A model generated the notes under the pieces. That model was not told where the DNA came from, made no database searches, and saw nothing but the letters and a program-made list of their open reading frames with translations. DNA of 64,000 bases from Thalassovita mediterranea (GTDB lineage Bacteria; Pseudomonadota; Alphaproteobacteria; Caulobacterales; Hyphomonadaceae), in NCBI GenBank assembly GCA_019448215.1, contig CP080408.1:3154855-3218854 (forward strand), given 5' to 3'. Numbering within the stretch: position 1 is the stretch's first letter; each line of letters begins with the position of its first letter. Made by a program: the position numbers and the translations under genes. This document shows positions 15,890 through 22,681 of this stretch, one piece after another.

Positions 15890-16075
15890 TTGGCTTATTG
15901 GCATGAATTTAAGGACGACCAAGGCGACCCCGTCTTGGTCCAATTGGGCAAGATTGAATTAGCCTCGCCTACGTCCGACGGCTTCACGGAGTTGACCCTT
16001 TCGTGCGGCGAGACTGTTATCGTCGATGAGAAGTTGAAGGACGTGAAGGTAATCATTCGCGACAACACACCATGA
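15890..16075 (+). CDS. Hypothetical 61-aa protein
   Basis: Unrecognised small acidic beta-rich protein (MAYWHEFKDDQGDPVLVQLG... IIRDNTP). I chose the TTG at 15890 because GAGGAGG lies 5-6 nt upstream. In-frame ATG at 15854 and GTG at 15815 give longer versions but have no ribosome-binding site. It overlaps the thermonuclease gene at ATGA, so the two are translationally coupled. First gene of the prophage. Confidence 0.6.
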   Translation: MAYWHEFKDDQGDPVLVQLGKIELASPTSDGFTELTLSCGETVIVDEKLKDVKVIIRDNTP

Positions 16076-16515
16076 TTGGCACCATTGTCTCCCTGATAGC
16101 TCTTCAGCCTGTATGGACCAGTCCTGCACCGGAGCCGATTCCGCTATGGTACATTGAGGTGATCGACGGCGACGGATTGCGCGGCGAGATGCCTGACGGC
16201 ACAAAGGTAGAGATACGTATTGCGGATATCGACGCGCCAGAAAAGGGGGGTGTCGGGGCTGCTATCGGCGGCGCAAAGTGTGAGCGTGAGCGGGTTCTCG
16301 GATTCAAGGCATGGGGGCAGCTGGAAGGGTTCCTCGAAGGCAAGTCCGTCACATTCCTACCGGTTGGGCACATGTCGGGCGACCGAATAGTGAGTCGGGT
16401 GATTGCTGATCACATGGACGTGGGCATGTATCTATCGCGGGTCGGCCCCTCGAAACACTGGCGCCATACAGAAGACGGTAAGCCTATCGACGACCGAGCC
16501 AGTTGGTGTCACTGA
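16072..16515 (+). CDS. Staphylococcal nuclease-like (SNase/thermonuclease) protein
   Basis: A 147-aa protein with an N-terminal hydrophobic segment (MIGTIVSLIALQPVW), probably a signal peptide. The SNase OB-fold core follows: VIDGDGLRG (metal-binding Asp), VEIRIADIDAPE (catalytic Arg and Asp/Glu) and a distal region with CERERVLGFKAW. It would degrade DNA/RNA outside the cytoplasm if exported. This is an accessory (lysogeny) gene rather than a standard structural one. Confidence 0.82.
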   Translation: MIGTIVSLIALQPVWTSPAPEPIPLWYIEVIDGDGLRGEMPDGTKVEIRIADIDAPEKGGVGAAIGGAKCERERVLGFKAWGQLEGFLEGKSVTFLPVGHMSGDRIVSRVIADHMDVGMYLSRVGPSKHWRHTEDGKPIDDRASWCH

Positions 16516-16940
16516 TGGCCGATTTAATCGAGACCTACACCGAAGCTATCCTGCAGCTTCCGTACACTACCCGCAAAGCTTACGCATCTGGCCGGGCATA
16601 TGAGAGTGATCCAGCAGCCGAGACCCTGCTGCAAGCATTCGTGAAGTTGCTCAACGCCTGGCAGCCGGACACCTGCGAAGACGAGGCACGGGTCAATTAC
16701 TGGAAAGCTCTGGATCCGATATCCCGGCGTCGGTTCGAAGATGGCATTCATGTCGTTCTCAAAACGAACCGGCGCTCTGACAAGACGGGACTTAAAAGCA
16801 TTGATCGCAGGGCTGCAAGACGCGCGGCGGAAGCTACCGCGTCTCGTGTTTATATGCGCTTCGTCGATGAAGCGACACGAGATCCAAATGACCTTCCCGC
16901 TGCGCCGAGCGTCGGCGGTTGGGCGAAGCGTGACCGATGA
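16515..16940 (+). CDS. Hypothetical protein
   Basis: A 141-aa protein of unknown family starting MADLIETYTEAILQLPYTTR; mainly helical, with a basic central part (LKTNRRSDKTGLKSIDRRAARRAAE). Its ATG overlaps the preceding stop (TGATG), so it is coupled to the nuclease gene. No catalytic motif is seen. Confidence 0.6.
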   Translation: MADLIETYTEAILQLPYTTRKAYASGRAYESDPAAETLLQAFVKLLNAWQPDTCEDEARVNYWKALDPISRRRFEDGIHVVLKTNRRSDKTGLKSIDRRAARRAAEATASRVYMRFVDEATRDPNDLPAAPSVGGWAKRDR

Positions 16941-17049
16941 TCCGCACCGGTCACGCTGGCTGGTCTACCTACTCGCGCTGATCGCGACCGTCCTCATTCT
17001 GGGATCGGTGCTGGTCGGTGGCTGGCGCCTGTTCAGCGGCCTGATTTAG
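16930..17049 (+). CDS. Very small single-TM protein
   Basis: A 39-aa reading frame from GTG at 16930: polar N-terminus (VTDDPHRSR), then one strong membrane helix (WLVYLLALIATVLILGSVLV). It overlaps the end of the previous gene by 11 nt in another frame. Hydrophobicity argues for a real peptide, but it also overlaps the opposite-strand gene at 16969-17217, and one of the two may be spurious. Confidence 0.4.
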   Translation: MTDDPHRSRWLVYLLALIATVLILGSVLVGGWRLFSGLI

Positions 17050-17217
17050 GCGACAGAGCGATCCGAGAACGGGACCGGCGCCGTCCTCCGCCATTGCTGT
17101 CACGAACACTTCAGCCATGAGCCGCTTTCGCTCGTCCGCCGATAGCAAGTTGAGCCCGGCTACCGCCAACAGCTCCAGCGCCCGCACTCTCGCTTCGATT
17201 GATAGATTTACCCCCAT
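16969..17217 (-). CDS. Hypothetical 82-aa protein
   Basis: Starts MGVNLSIEARVRALELLAVA with a strong AAGGAGG ribosome-binding site 5 nt upstream (plus strand 17223-17229), which is the main support. The first half is helical (LLSADERKRLMAEVFVTAMA); the C-terminal third is polar and overlaps the small TM frame on the plus strand. No family is recognised. Confidence 0.5.
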   Translation of the reverse strand: MGVNLSIEARVRALELLAVAGLNLLSADERKRLMAEVFVTAMAEDGAGPVLGSLCRLNQAAEQAPATDQHRSQNEDGRDQRE

Positions 17218-17318
17218 TTAAGCCTCCTTGGTTGATGGGGGTTAACCAATGATGGGCGTTTTCTATCTTGTCGCGAGTTCACTCGTTTAGCGTGCCCGGT
17301 TGTGCTTAGCTCACGCGC

Positions 17319-17966
17319 ATGTGCAATTTATACCGTCACGATATGAGCCTGCAGACGCTACGCAGCGTCGCCGAGGAGATGCAGCTTCCGCTCTTTACGA
17401 CGCCAGCCACTGGCAACCTTGAACCGGGCTATGTCGGCGCGGATCAGGACGGTCCCATACTCCGGCCTCACAAGGACGGAATAGAGCTCGCAATGCTTCG
17501 CTGGGGCTTTCCGCCAGCGACGGCAAAGACCAAGACGCCAATCACCAACATCCGGAACCTCGAGAGCCGCTGGTGGAAGGACGTGAACAGGGAATACCTG
17601 CTGGAACCGCAATATCGGTGCCTCGTACCCTTCACTCGGTTCGCAGAATGGAATGCTAAGGCGAAGGAAAACGCCTGGTTCGAGACCGGTAACGAGGCCG
17701 CGTTCTTCGCCGGCATCTGGCGCCCCTGGCATGGTGAACGCCTGATGCCTGTGGACGGGCAGAAGCGACGCCAGCGGGTCGAGACCGATATCGAGCTATT
17801 CGCATTCCTGACCACAGAGCCGAACGAAATTGTGAAGCCGATCCACCCGAAGGCGATGCCCGTTATTCTCACCAGCATCGATGAAGGCGCTGAATGGCTG
17901 AAAGGCGGCGAAAAGAGTTTGGCGCTACAGCGCCCGCTATCAACGGAAGAATGTCGCCTCGTCTAG
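17319..17966 (+). CDS. SRAP (HMCES/YedK) abasic-site-processing protein
   Basis: SRAP proteins covalently trap abasic sites in single-stranded DNA through Cys2. The 215-aa product begins MCNLYRHD with the essential Cys2. It keeps the core ITNIRNLES, the RCLVPFTRFAEWN segment (family ExW-type region) and the conserved PIHPKAMPVIL histidine motif near the C-terminus. The family is often linked to SOS genes and mobile elements; a role in protecting phage or lysogen DNA is inference. Confidence 0.92.
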   Translation: MCNLYRHDMSLQTLRSVAEEMQLPLFTTPATGNLEPGYVGADQDGPILRPHKDGIELAMLRWGFPPATAKTKTPITNIRNLESRWWKDVNREYLLEPQYRCLVPFTRFAEWNAKAKENAWFETGNEAAFFAGIWRPWHGERLMPVDGQKRRQRVETDIELFAFLTTEPNEIVKPIHPKAMPVILTSIDEGAEWLKGGEKSLALQRPLSTEECRLV

Positions 17967-17996
17967 ACGGGGCAAAACTACGAAACGTCTGAGATC

Positions 17997-18302
17997 ATGG
18001 ACAACAAAGACAAAGCACCGCGCTATCCAGATCCGGACTTCGATCCTGAAGCGATCGAAGATGAAGTGCACAGGAGAACGTTTCCTGACGCCCTCGCCCG
18101 CGAGAAGGCCAGGCGGGAAATCTTCGACCCCGAGAAGATCGACGACGAGATGCATGCAGGGATGGCCCAGCGTGTCAGCGCGATCCGGAACGCACGCCAT
18201 GCAGAGCGAGGCAGACGATGGATGTTCTGGTCGCTTCTGGCCGCCGCCGTCGTGGTAATTACCGGAGCATTCGCAGTGTTCGGAACCGCTCTTTTTCGCT
18301 AA
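17997..18302 (+). CDS. Hypothetical tail-anchored membrane protein
   Basis: A 101-aa protein. The charged N-terminal part contains two related segments (DPEAIEDEVHRRTFPDALA and DPEKIDDEMHAGMAQRVSA), suggesting an internal duplication. It ends in one membrane helix (WMFWSLLAAAVVVITGAFAV). No known family. Confidence 0.6.
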   Translation: MDNKDKAPRYPDPDFDPEAIEDEVHRRTFPDALAREKARREIFDPEKIDDEMHAGMAQRVSAIRNARHAERGRRWMFWSLLAAAVVVITGAFAVFGTALFR

Positions 18303-18349
18303 CGCCAGACACCGTCTTTCAACGCTGTCCTGTACTTCGCGAAAATTAC

Positions 18350-18378
18350 TTGAAATCTATGTTTCCGCATTATCTAAC
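18350..18378 (+). promoter_or_regulatory. Candidate promoter for 18396
   Basis: TTGAAA (18350-18355), 17 nt, TCTAAC (18373-18378), 17 nt before the start codon in an AT-richer gap. Confidence 0.35.
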
Positions 18379-18395
18379 GCGCGTGAGGTATAGAA

Positions 18396-18659
18396 ATGCA
18401 ACACATTAAACCGGATTTTGAACAAGCGTTGAGGGTGCTTGCGCGGCGGTCGTCTCTCGTCGACGACACCCCTCTGAAGTCTGACGATTTATTGAGAGAA
18501 CTGGAATTGCGCACCACCCTTGCCGAGCGTGTTCTGCGCGGCGAAGCCGCCAATAATGTTCTCGCCGACCTGAGAAGACACGAAGCTGAAATTGCAGAAA
18601 ATCTGCAAAACCTGGAGACGCTCATCCAGAACAGCTGGAAACAGAAGCGATCCGATTAA
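18396..18659 (+). CDS. Hypothetical helical protein
   Basis: An 87-aa charged, helical protein (MQHIKPDFEQALRVLARRSS...); the second half (LADLRRHEAEIAENLQNLET) is likely coiled coil. GAGG precedes the ATG. No family recognised. Confidence 0.55.
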   Translation: MQHIKPDFEQALRVLARRSSLVDDTPLKSDDLLRELELRTTLAERVLRGEAANNVLADLRRHEAEIAENLQNLETLIQNSWKQKRSD

Positions 18660-18689
18660 AGGACCAGCTTCGGCTGCATCGTGACCCCT

Positions 18690-19067
18690 ATGACACTTGG
18701 CGATTACATCGCGGCGATCCTTAGTGATGCACCCAAAGACGCTCTGCGACAGTTGGCAGGCCCAGTCGACGCGAACCGCACAGACGCCGCAATTGGTTTG
18801 GCTCGGCGGCTCACGGCGGCCGTCTACAAATATTTCAAACGCGAAGGACGCGTCAAAATCCGCAACCGGGACCTCGTGATCAGGTTCGAGCGCCTCGAGG
18901 ACAAGATCTTCGTCGCAATCCGTACTGCGCCGCTCGAATGCTTGAGCGCCCTTGGCTCTGCCGACGCGGCGCGGGCGAAACAGGCTCAGTTCGATCTCAC
19001 CGGCATCATCGAACCCGTCGTCCTCGAATGGATGGAAAATTTGGCCGGGCCGAACGGTAAGGCCTGA
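18690..19067 (+). CDS. Hypothetical protein with two copies of an internal repeat
   Basis: A 125-aa protein of unknown function. Its N-terminal half (YIAAILSDAPKDALRQLAG...) and C-terminal half (IFVAIRTAPLECLSALGS...) align with each other and with the 62-aa protein at 19188 (IYVTIRTAPAEMLAEISN...). Each copy has a hydrophobic strand, an A-P turn, a short variable part rich in D/A and a helix ending in an aromatic-rich segment. A GTG start at 18681 is possible. Confidence 0.6.
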   Translation: MTLGDYIAAILSDAPKDALRQLAGPVDANRTDAAIGLARRLTAAVYKYFKREGRVKIRNRDLVIRFERLEDKIFVAIRTAPLECLSALGSADAARAKQAQFDLTGIIEPVVLEWMENLAGPNGKA

Positions 19068-19109
19068 ATTTCCTGAATTTTTAGATGTGCAATAACGCCC
19101 AGCCCACTT

Positions 19110-19136
19110 TTGACTCGCGTCAAGCGTGTGTATAAG
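19110..19136 (+). promoter_or_regulatory. Promoter with overlapping palindrome upstream of 19188
   Basis: TTGACT (19110-19115) and TATAAG (19131-19136) with a 15-nt spacer (16 if TTTGAC is the -35). The -35 is part of the palindrome TTGAC-TCGC-GTCAA (19110-19123), a likely operator. Confidence 0.5.
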
Positions 19137-19187
19137 CCCTGTTACTCGCCTTGATCACAAGTTTCTCGCAAGAATGAGACTGGGAAT

Positions 19188-19376
19188 ATGAAGCCACCAG
19201 AGAACCAGGCGCTCGTAGAGTTGATCTACGTTACGATCAGAACCGCGCCCGCTGAAATGCTTGCAGAGATTAGCAACCCGCAATCACCCGAAGGCGACGA
19301 TGCGACCATGAACCTGTCGCGGCACATTACCAGCACGATCGAGACCCGGTTCGTCACCCAGAAGATTGAAGGCTGA
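19188..19376 (+). CDS. Small single-repeat protein, paralogous to 18690
   Basis: A 62-aa protein (MKPPENQALVELIYVTIRTA...). The segment IYVTIRTAPAEMLAEISN followed by a D/N-rich turn and a helix matches both halves of the upstream 125-aa protein. It has its own promoter with a palindromic operator. Function unknown. Confidence 0.6.
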   Translation: MKPPENQALVELIYVTIRTAPAEMLAEISNPQSPEGDDATMNLSRHITSTIETRFVTQKIEG

Positions 19377-19386
19377 GACGATCCCT

Positions 19387-19560
19387 TCAGGCCGCCTTCC
19401 CTTTGGACCGCGACTTCTCATTCAGCCGTTCCGTCGCGCGCTTTAAGTCATCAACCACCTGCTCAAGCGTCATGCGCACAGCCTGACGTACAATCGTTGA
19501 CCCTTCATCCAGCCTGTGGCGCTTTACCTCATCAAGACAACGTCTCGCCTCGCTGGTCAT
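19387..19560 (-). CDS. Small helical protein at the end of the lysis module
   Basis: A 57-aa charged helical protein, MTSEARRCLDEVKRHRLDEG..., ending SKGKAA. Its ATG overlaps the stop of the holin-like gene (ATGA, 19557-19560), so it is translationally coupled. No family is recognised. It is the last gene of the minus-strand late operon. Confidence 0.6.
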   Translation of the reverse strand: MTSEARRCLDEVKRHRLDEGSTIVRQAVRMTLEQVVDDLKRATERLNEKSRSKGKAA

Positions 19561-19850
19561 GGGGCGCGTCCCTCCAGCAGATTGCGGATCTCGATAATGT
19601 CATCGCGCATTTGCGCCATGCCCTGCACGCTTTCCGTGGCCAGCTTTATCGCATCGACAGCCTTCATCAGTTGAGCAACGTCCTCGCGCGCATCCTGTTT
19701 CGCGGCAGTAGCCAGCGTGATGTTTTCGCGGGCGAGTTCCATGATGGTCTCATCGCGCTTTCCCAGCTTGTGCCAGAGCGCCGCCATGGCGCCGCCCATC
19801 CCTATGAAGGCGGGAACGATCGCGATCGTCAGCAAGGTCTCTACGCTCAT
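19557..19850 (-). CDS. Membrane-anchored coiled-coil protein, holin-like
   Basis: A 97-aa protein with one N-terminal membrane helix (LLTIAIVPAFIGMGGAMAAL) and a helical cytoplasmic/periplasmic tail to residue 97. It overlaps the o-spanin gene by 4 nt. Position in the lysis cluster suggests a holin or holin regulator; a single helix fits a class III-type topology. The other holin candidate is 44120-44353. Confidence 0.55.
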   Translation of the reverse strand: MSVETLLTIAIVPAFIGMGGAMAALWHKLGKRDETIMELARENITLATAAKQDAREDVAQLMKAVDAIKLATESVQGMAQMRDDIIEIRNLLEGRAP

Positions 19851-20212
19851 CCTGCTTTCCCTTCCACCAGCTCCCCGCCGCAGCGCTCCGGAATGCCCGC
19901 GCGCATCTCATCCCAGGCGTCTTCGACGGCCGCAATGATTGTCGGCGCGATCTTGCGGGCCGCCTCGACCGTCTTGTCGGCGAGCTTGTAATAGCCATCG
20001 CCCTGGGCGAGCTGCGCGTTATAGGGCGCCATCAGATCCGGCCGCTCGACATCTTCAAACGCCGGGCCCTCAATCCCCTCTGCCAGGTCCACCGGCAGGA
20101 CAGGACAGCTCAGGATCGAAGCCGAGGGCCTTGGCTCTTGCGAGGCACACGCGCCGGTCAGGCACGCGATCAAGGCAAGTGTCAGTGTCCGGCGAAAGGT
20201 TGGCCATGGCAT
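19847..20212 (-). CDS. Outer-membrane spanin subunit (o-spanin, Rz1-like)
   Basis: A 121-aa lipoprotein: MPWPTFRRTLTLALIACLTG then Cys and ASQEPRPS, a clear lipobox (LTGA|C). AGGAGA precedes the start at 20212. Its first 143 nt overlap the end of the i-spanin gene in another frame, the usual overlapping Rz/Rz1 layout. The mature part is proline-containing at first, then helical; at about 100 aa it is longer than lambda Rz1. It would pair with the i-spanin to fuse inner and outer membranes. Confidence 0.8.
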   Translation of the reverse strand: MPWPTFRRTLTLALIACLTGACASQEPRPSASILSCPVLPVDLAEGIEGPAFEDVERPDLMAPYNAQLAQGDGYYKLADKTVEAARKIAPTIIAAVEDAWDEMRAGIPERCGGELVEGKAG

Positions 20213-20564
20213 TTGCGCTCTCCTGTCTGGCGTCCTGGTAGGTGTTTGTCGGAAGCTCGAGCTCCTGCAGCTGCGCATTGAGCCAGCTTCGCAACTCGCC
20301 GGCCGCATGCCCCAGCACGCGCGTCTGGGACATGGCCTGAGCAGCTGAAGCGGCGGTTTCGGAAAGCGCCCGGCCCGCGGCGTCGAGATCCTGCTCGAGA
20401 CGCGCCTGCCGGCAGGCGGACTTACCGCGCTCAAACGCCGCGTGCTCAATCGAGGCGACCCACGCCCGGCCGGCCAGCCAGAGAGCGACCGCTCCAATCA
20501 AAACGGCCAGCACCTTCACAAGCGCTGGCCGTGCTCCAAAAAACGAGAGCGCTGCAGAGATCAT
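20070..20564 (-). CDS. Inner-membrane spanin subunit (i-spanin, Rz-like)
   Basis: A 164-aa protein with one N-terminal membrane helix (about residues 14-32, LVKVLAVLIGAVALWLAGRA). A periplasmic helical region follows (CRQARLEQDLDAAGRALSE... and SWLNAQLQELELP), the i-spanin layout. The o-spanin gene is nested in its 3' end. Its ATG overlaps the stop of a truncated reading frame upstream (20561). Confidence 0.8.
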   Translation of the reverse strand: MISAALSFFGARPALVKVLAVLIGAVALWLAGRAWVASIEHAAFERGKSACRQARLEQDLDAAGRALSETAASAAQAMSQTRVLGHAAGELRSWLNAQLQELELPTNTYQDARQESANAMANLSPDTDTCLDRVPDRRVCLARAKALGFDPELSCPAGGPGRGD

Positions 20565-20680
20565 GGCTCTTCATCCTTCTCAAAAATGTCTGCTGTTTCG
20601 GGGGCTGGCTCGCCCGGCTCGGGCGCGCCGTAGAGCAAGACGAATGCGGCTCGTCGCTCAGAAGTGACAAAACCACTGCG
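20561..20680 (-). pseudogene. 3' remnant of a gene upstream of the i-spanin
   Basis: An open minus-strand frame ending LYGAPEPGEPAPETADIFEK-DEEP with its TGA overlapping the i-spanin ATG (ATGA), as coupled genes do. It has no ATG and meets an in-frame stop at 20681-20683, within the start region of the plus-strand moron. The 5' part may have been lost when the moron arrived. Confidence 0.35.
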
Positions 20681-20717
20681 TCAGCTATGGTCTCTTTTTC
20701 GACCGAAGGAATTGCCC

Positions 20718-21491
20718 GTGAAACTTCCTCCGAAAGCGTTCATCGGCGCGAAGCTGAAATTTGCGAGGGCTTGCGAGCACCTTGAGGCATTACAGGCTGG
20801 TATCGCCGAATTTGAGGCGTCCGATTTCTACACGATCAAAATCGAGCACGATCCAGCAACAGAAGAATGCAGCCTCGTCTATGAACAGACGAAAGGCATC
20901 GACCCTATTATCTGCCTGGCTTTAGGCGATGCGATCCACAACTTCCGGTCGGCGCTAGACTATTGTTGGATGACCCTCGTTAGAGCTCACACCCAAAATC
21001 CGGATGCAAAGCGAAGCGGCAAAAATCAATTTCCGTTTCGCGAAACGGAGGAGGAGCTTTCGACCATAATGAAGAGCATAAACATCAAGGACTCTTTCCC
21101 AGCGATTGAGAAAATCATCTTGAATGATGTCCGGCCCTTCAAGCGTGCGGATAGTCTTTTGTGGGGCCTAAACAAACTCAACAATATTGATAAGCACAAC
21201 CTCTTGATGCCCACGGTGAGCTACGGCGTAATCAAGGAGCTGCTTATCGTCACCCCATCGGGATTTACGGCCCGTTTTGGACCGAACGCGAGGTTCGCTG
21301 GCGACCGGCTCAGCCTGATGGTTGGCCCGGGATTCAAAGACGCTGAAATAAAGCGCCTTGAGCAAGCGCCGGCTGAACTCGTGTTCGGCAACACAAAGAT
21401 CTTCGAGCGCCAACCAATTCTTGCGACAATGCAGCAGATCGCATCTGAGACCAGAAGCGTAATCCTGAAATTCGAGCAGAGTTTCTGCTAG
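20718..21491 (+). CDS. Moron of unknown function inside the lysis module
   Basis: A 257-aa protein on the strand opposite to all lysis genes. I chose GTG 20718 (AAGGA 8 nt upstream); a GTG at 20664 would add 18 residues. It is mainly helical, with FRSALDYCWMTLVRAH and NKLNNIDKHN segments, more lysine and isoleucine and lower GC than its neighbours. No catalytic motif is recognised. Its stop interlocks with the endolysin stop (CTAG). A lysogen-expressed exclusion or fitness gene is possible. Confidence 0.7.
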   Translation: MKLPPKAFIGAKLKFARACEHLEALQAGIAEFEASDFYTIKIEHDPATEECSLVYEQTKGIDPIICLALGDAIHNFRSALDYCWMTLVRAHTQNPDAKRSGKNQFPFRETEEELSTIMKSINIKDSFPAIEKIILNDVRPFKRADSLLWGLNKLNNIDKHNLLMPTVSYGVIKELLIVTPSGFTARFGPNARFAGDRLSLMVGPGFKDAEIKRLEQAPAELVFGNTKIFERQPILATMQQIASETRSVILKFEQSFC

Positions 21492-22054
21492 ATCGCCCCC
21501 TCCAGCACCCGCGTCCTGAACCAGCCATAGGCGAAGTCCTCCTGGCTGGCGTCATTCTCCGCGATCGCGGCATAGCGCTCGCCCTGAAAGCTGTTCAGCG
21601 CCGCGACCATGACCGCCTCGGCGTCCACCCCGCGCCGCTTCAGATACGTCTCCAGCGCCGTCAGCGTCTTTGGCCCGATCCGACCATCAGCGCGCAGATC
21701 TGCATAAAGGCGGCCCCGATTATTGAAGACGTTGAGCGCGCGCTGCAGGAACCCGGCCGCGACGAACACGCCCATATTGATGCCCGTGTCGGTGAGCTCC
21801 GCCGCGATCGGGACGGAGAGCTGCGCCACGCCCTCGAAGTTTGGTCCCTCCCAGTATTCGACCGCGTAAATATGCTCGGCGACGCCGCGCGGCAGATCCT
21901 TCATATGGCCGCGATAGCCATGGCGACGGGCCGTCGCTTGTGTGATGCCCCACTTTGTCGGCCCGCCCCGATCAGCTGGATGGTCAACATAGCCGCCCTC
22001 GCGGTCGATGATCGGGACGATGACGCGGTCAAACACGTCCTGCGGTGTGCTCAT
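21488..22054 (-). CDS. Endolysin, glycoside hydrolase family 108 (ZliS-like)
   Basis: A 188-aa N-acetylmuramidase candidate. The N-terminal GH108 motif is REGGYVDHPADRGGPTKWGI with catalytic Glu19 in DREGGY. A C-terminal peptidoglycan-binding-like part follows (DGRIGPKTLTALETYLKRRG). It has no signal peptide, so it needs a holin. The ATG at 22054 is preceded by AAAGGT. A terminator-like hairpin (22074-22101) lies just upstream. Confidence 0.9.
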   Translation of the reverse strand: MSTPQDVFDRVIVPIIDREGGYVDHPADRGGPTKWGITQATARRHGYRGHMKDLPRGVAEHIYAVEYWEGPNFEGVAQLSVPIAAELTDTGINMGVFVAAGFLQRALNVFNNRGRLYADLRADGRIGPKTLTALETYLKRRGVDAEAVMVAALNSFQGERYAAIAENDASQEDFAYGWFRTRVLEGAI

Positions 22055-22073
22055 GGATCTACCTTTCGGGCAT

Positions 22074-22101
22074 GAAAAAGGCACCACTTGTGCAGGGTGC
22101 C
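22074..22101 (-). terminator. Intrinsic terminator between HNH/tail-fibre region and endolysin
   Basis: On the minus strand GGCACC, 10-nt loop, GGTGCC, then TTTTT (22079-22075). It would stop transcripts coming from the tail fibre before the endolysin unless antitermination operates. Confidence 0.55.
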
Positions 22102-22102
22102 A

Positions 22103-22651
22103 ATGATGGATAATTTTGATTGCATGACACTTCCGGAAAACTGGTCAGCTCAGAAAAAATGTCACCATTGCGGCTCTTCGTTTGAGGCCACCGGAGTGAG
22201 ACAGCGCTTCTGCTCGCTGCCATGCACGCTATGGTCAAAAGTAGACATCCGGGGTGCAGACGAGTGTTGGCCGTGGAGGGCGAAAACCCGTTGGAAGGGT
22301 TACGGAAAGTTCACGCGAAACGGAATTACAATGTGGGCTCATAGAGTTGCGTTCGAGCTAAGCCATCAAACGTCGCCACCCGCTCTAGTTTGCCACGAAT
22401 GCGACAACCCATGTTGTTGCAATCCCGCTCATCTTTTCGCTGGAGATGTGCACAAAAATAATGCGGACAAAATCGCCAAGGACCGTCAAGCAAGAGGCAA
22501 TCGGTACAAATCAGCCAAACTAAATGAGGCGAAGGTTCGAGCCATCCGCGCGAGCTCACTGAGCAACACTGAACTTGCCAAAAAGTACGATGTTGCTCGG
22601 GCAACCATCTACAACGTTCGACATCGGCTCAAATGGGCGCACGTCAAATAA
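22103..22651 (+). CDS. HNH endonuclease (free-standing homing type)
   Basis: A 182-aa protein with three parts. An N-terminal Zn-ribbon has CHHC and FCSLPC. An HNH_3-type nuclease core follows with WAHRVAFEL, LVCHECDNPCCCNPAHLFAG and KNNADK. A C-terminal HTH has SNTELAKKYDVARATIYNVR. Such genes home into phage genomes. It is opposite in strand to both neighbours (endolysin, tail fibre). An upstream TTG frame start is rejected for ATG 22103/22106. Confidence 0.88.
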   Translation: MMDNFDCMTLPENWSAQKKCHHCGSSFEATGVRQRFCSLPCTLWSKVDIRGADECWPWRAKTRWKGYGKFTRNGITMWAHRVAFELSHQTSPPALVCHECDNPCCCNPAHLFAGDVHKNNADKIAKDRQARGNRYKSAKLNEAKVRAIRASSLSNTELAKKYDVARATIYNVRHRLKWAHVK

Positions 22652-22681
22652 CCCCCGAAGGCGGCAGTTGAAAGCAGCGGG

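Noticed and set aside
16741..17049. 102-aa plus-strand frame
   Set aside because: Its first two thirds overlap the 16515 gene out of frame with a shadow-like composition; only the last 39 residues (TM peptide) look real.
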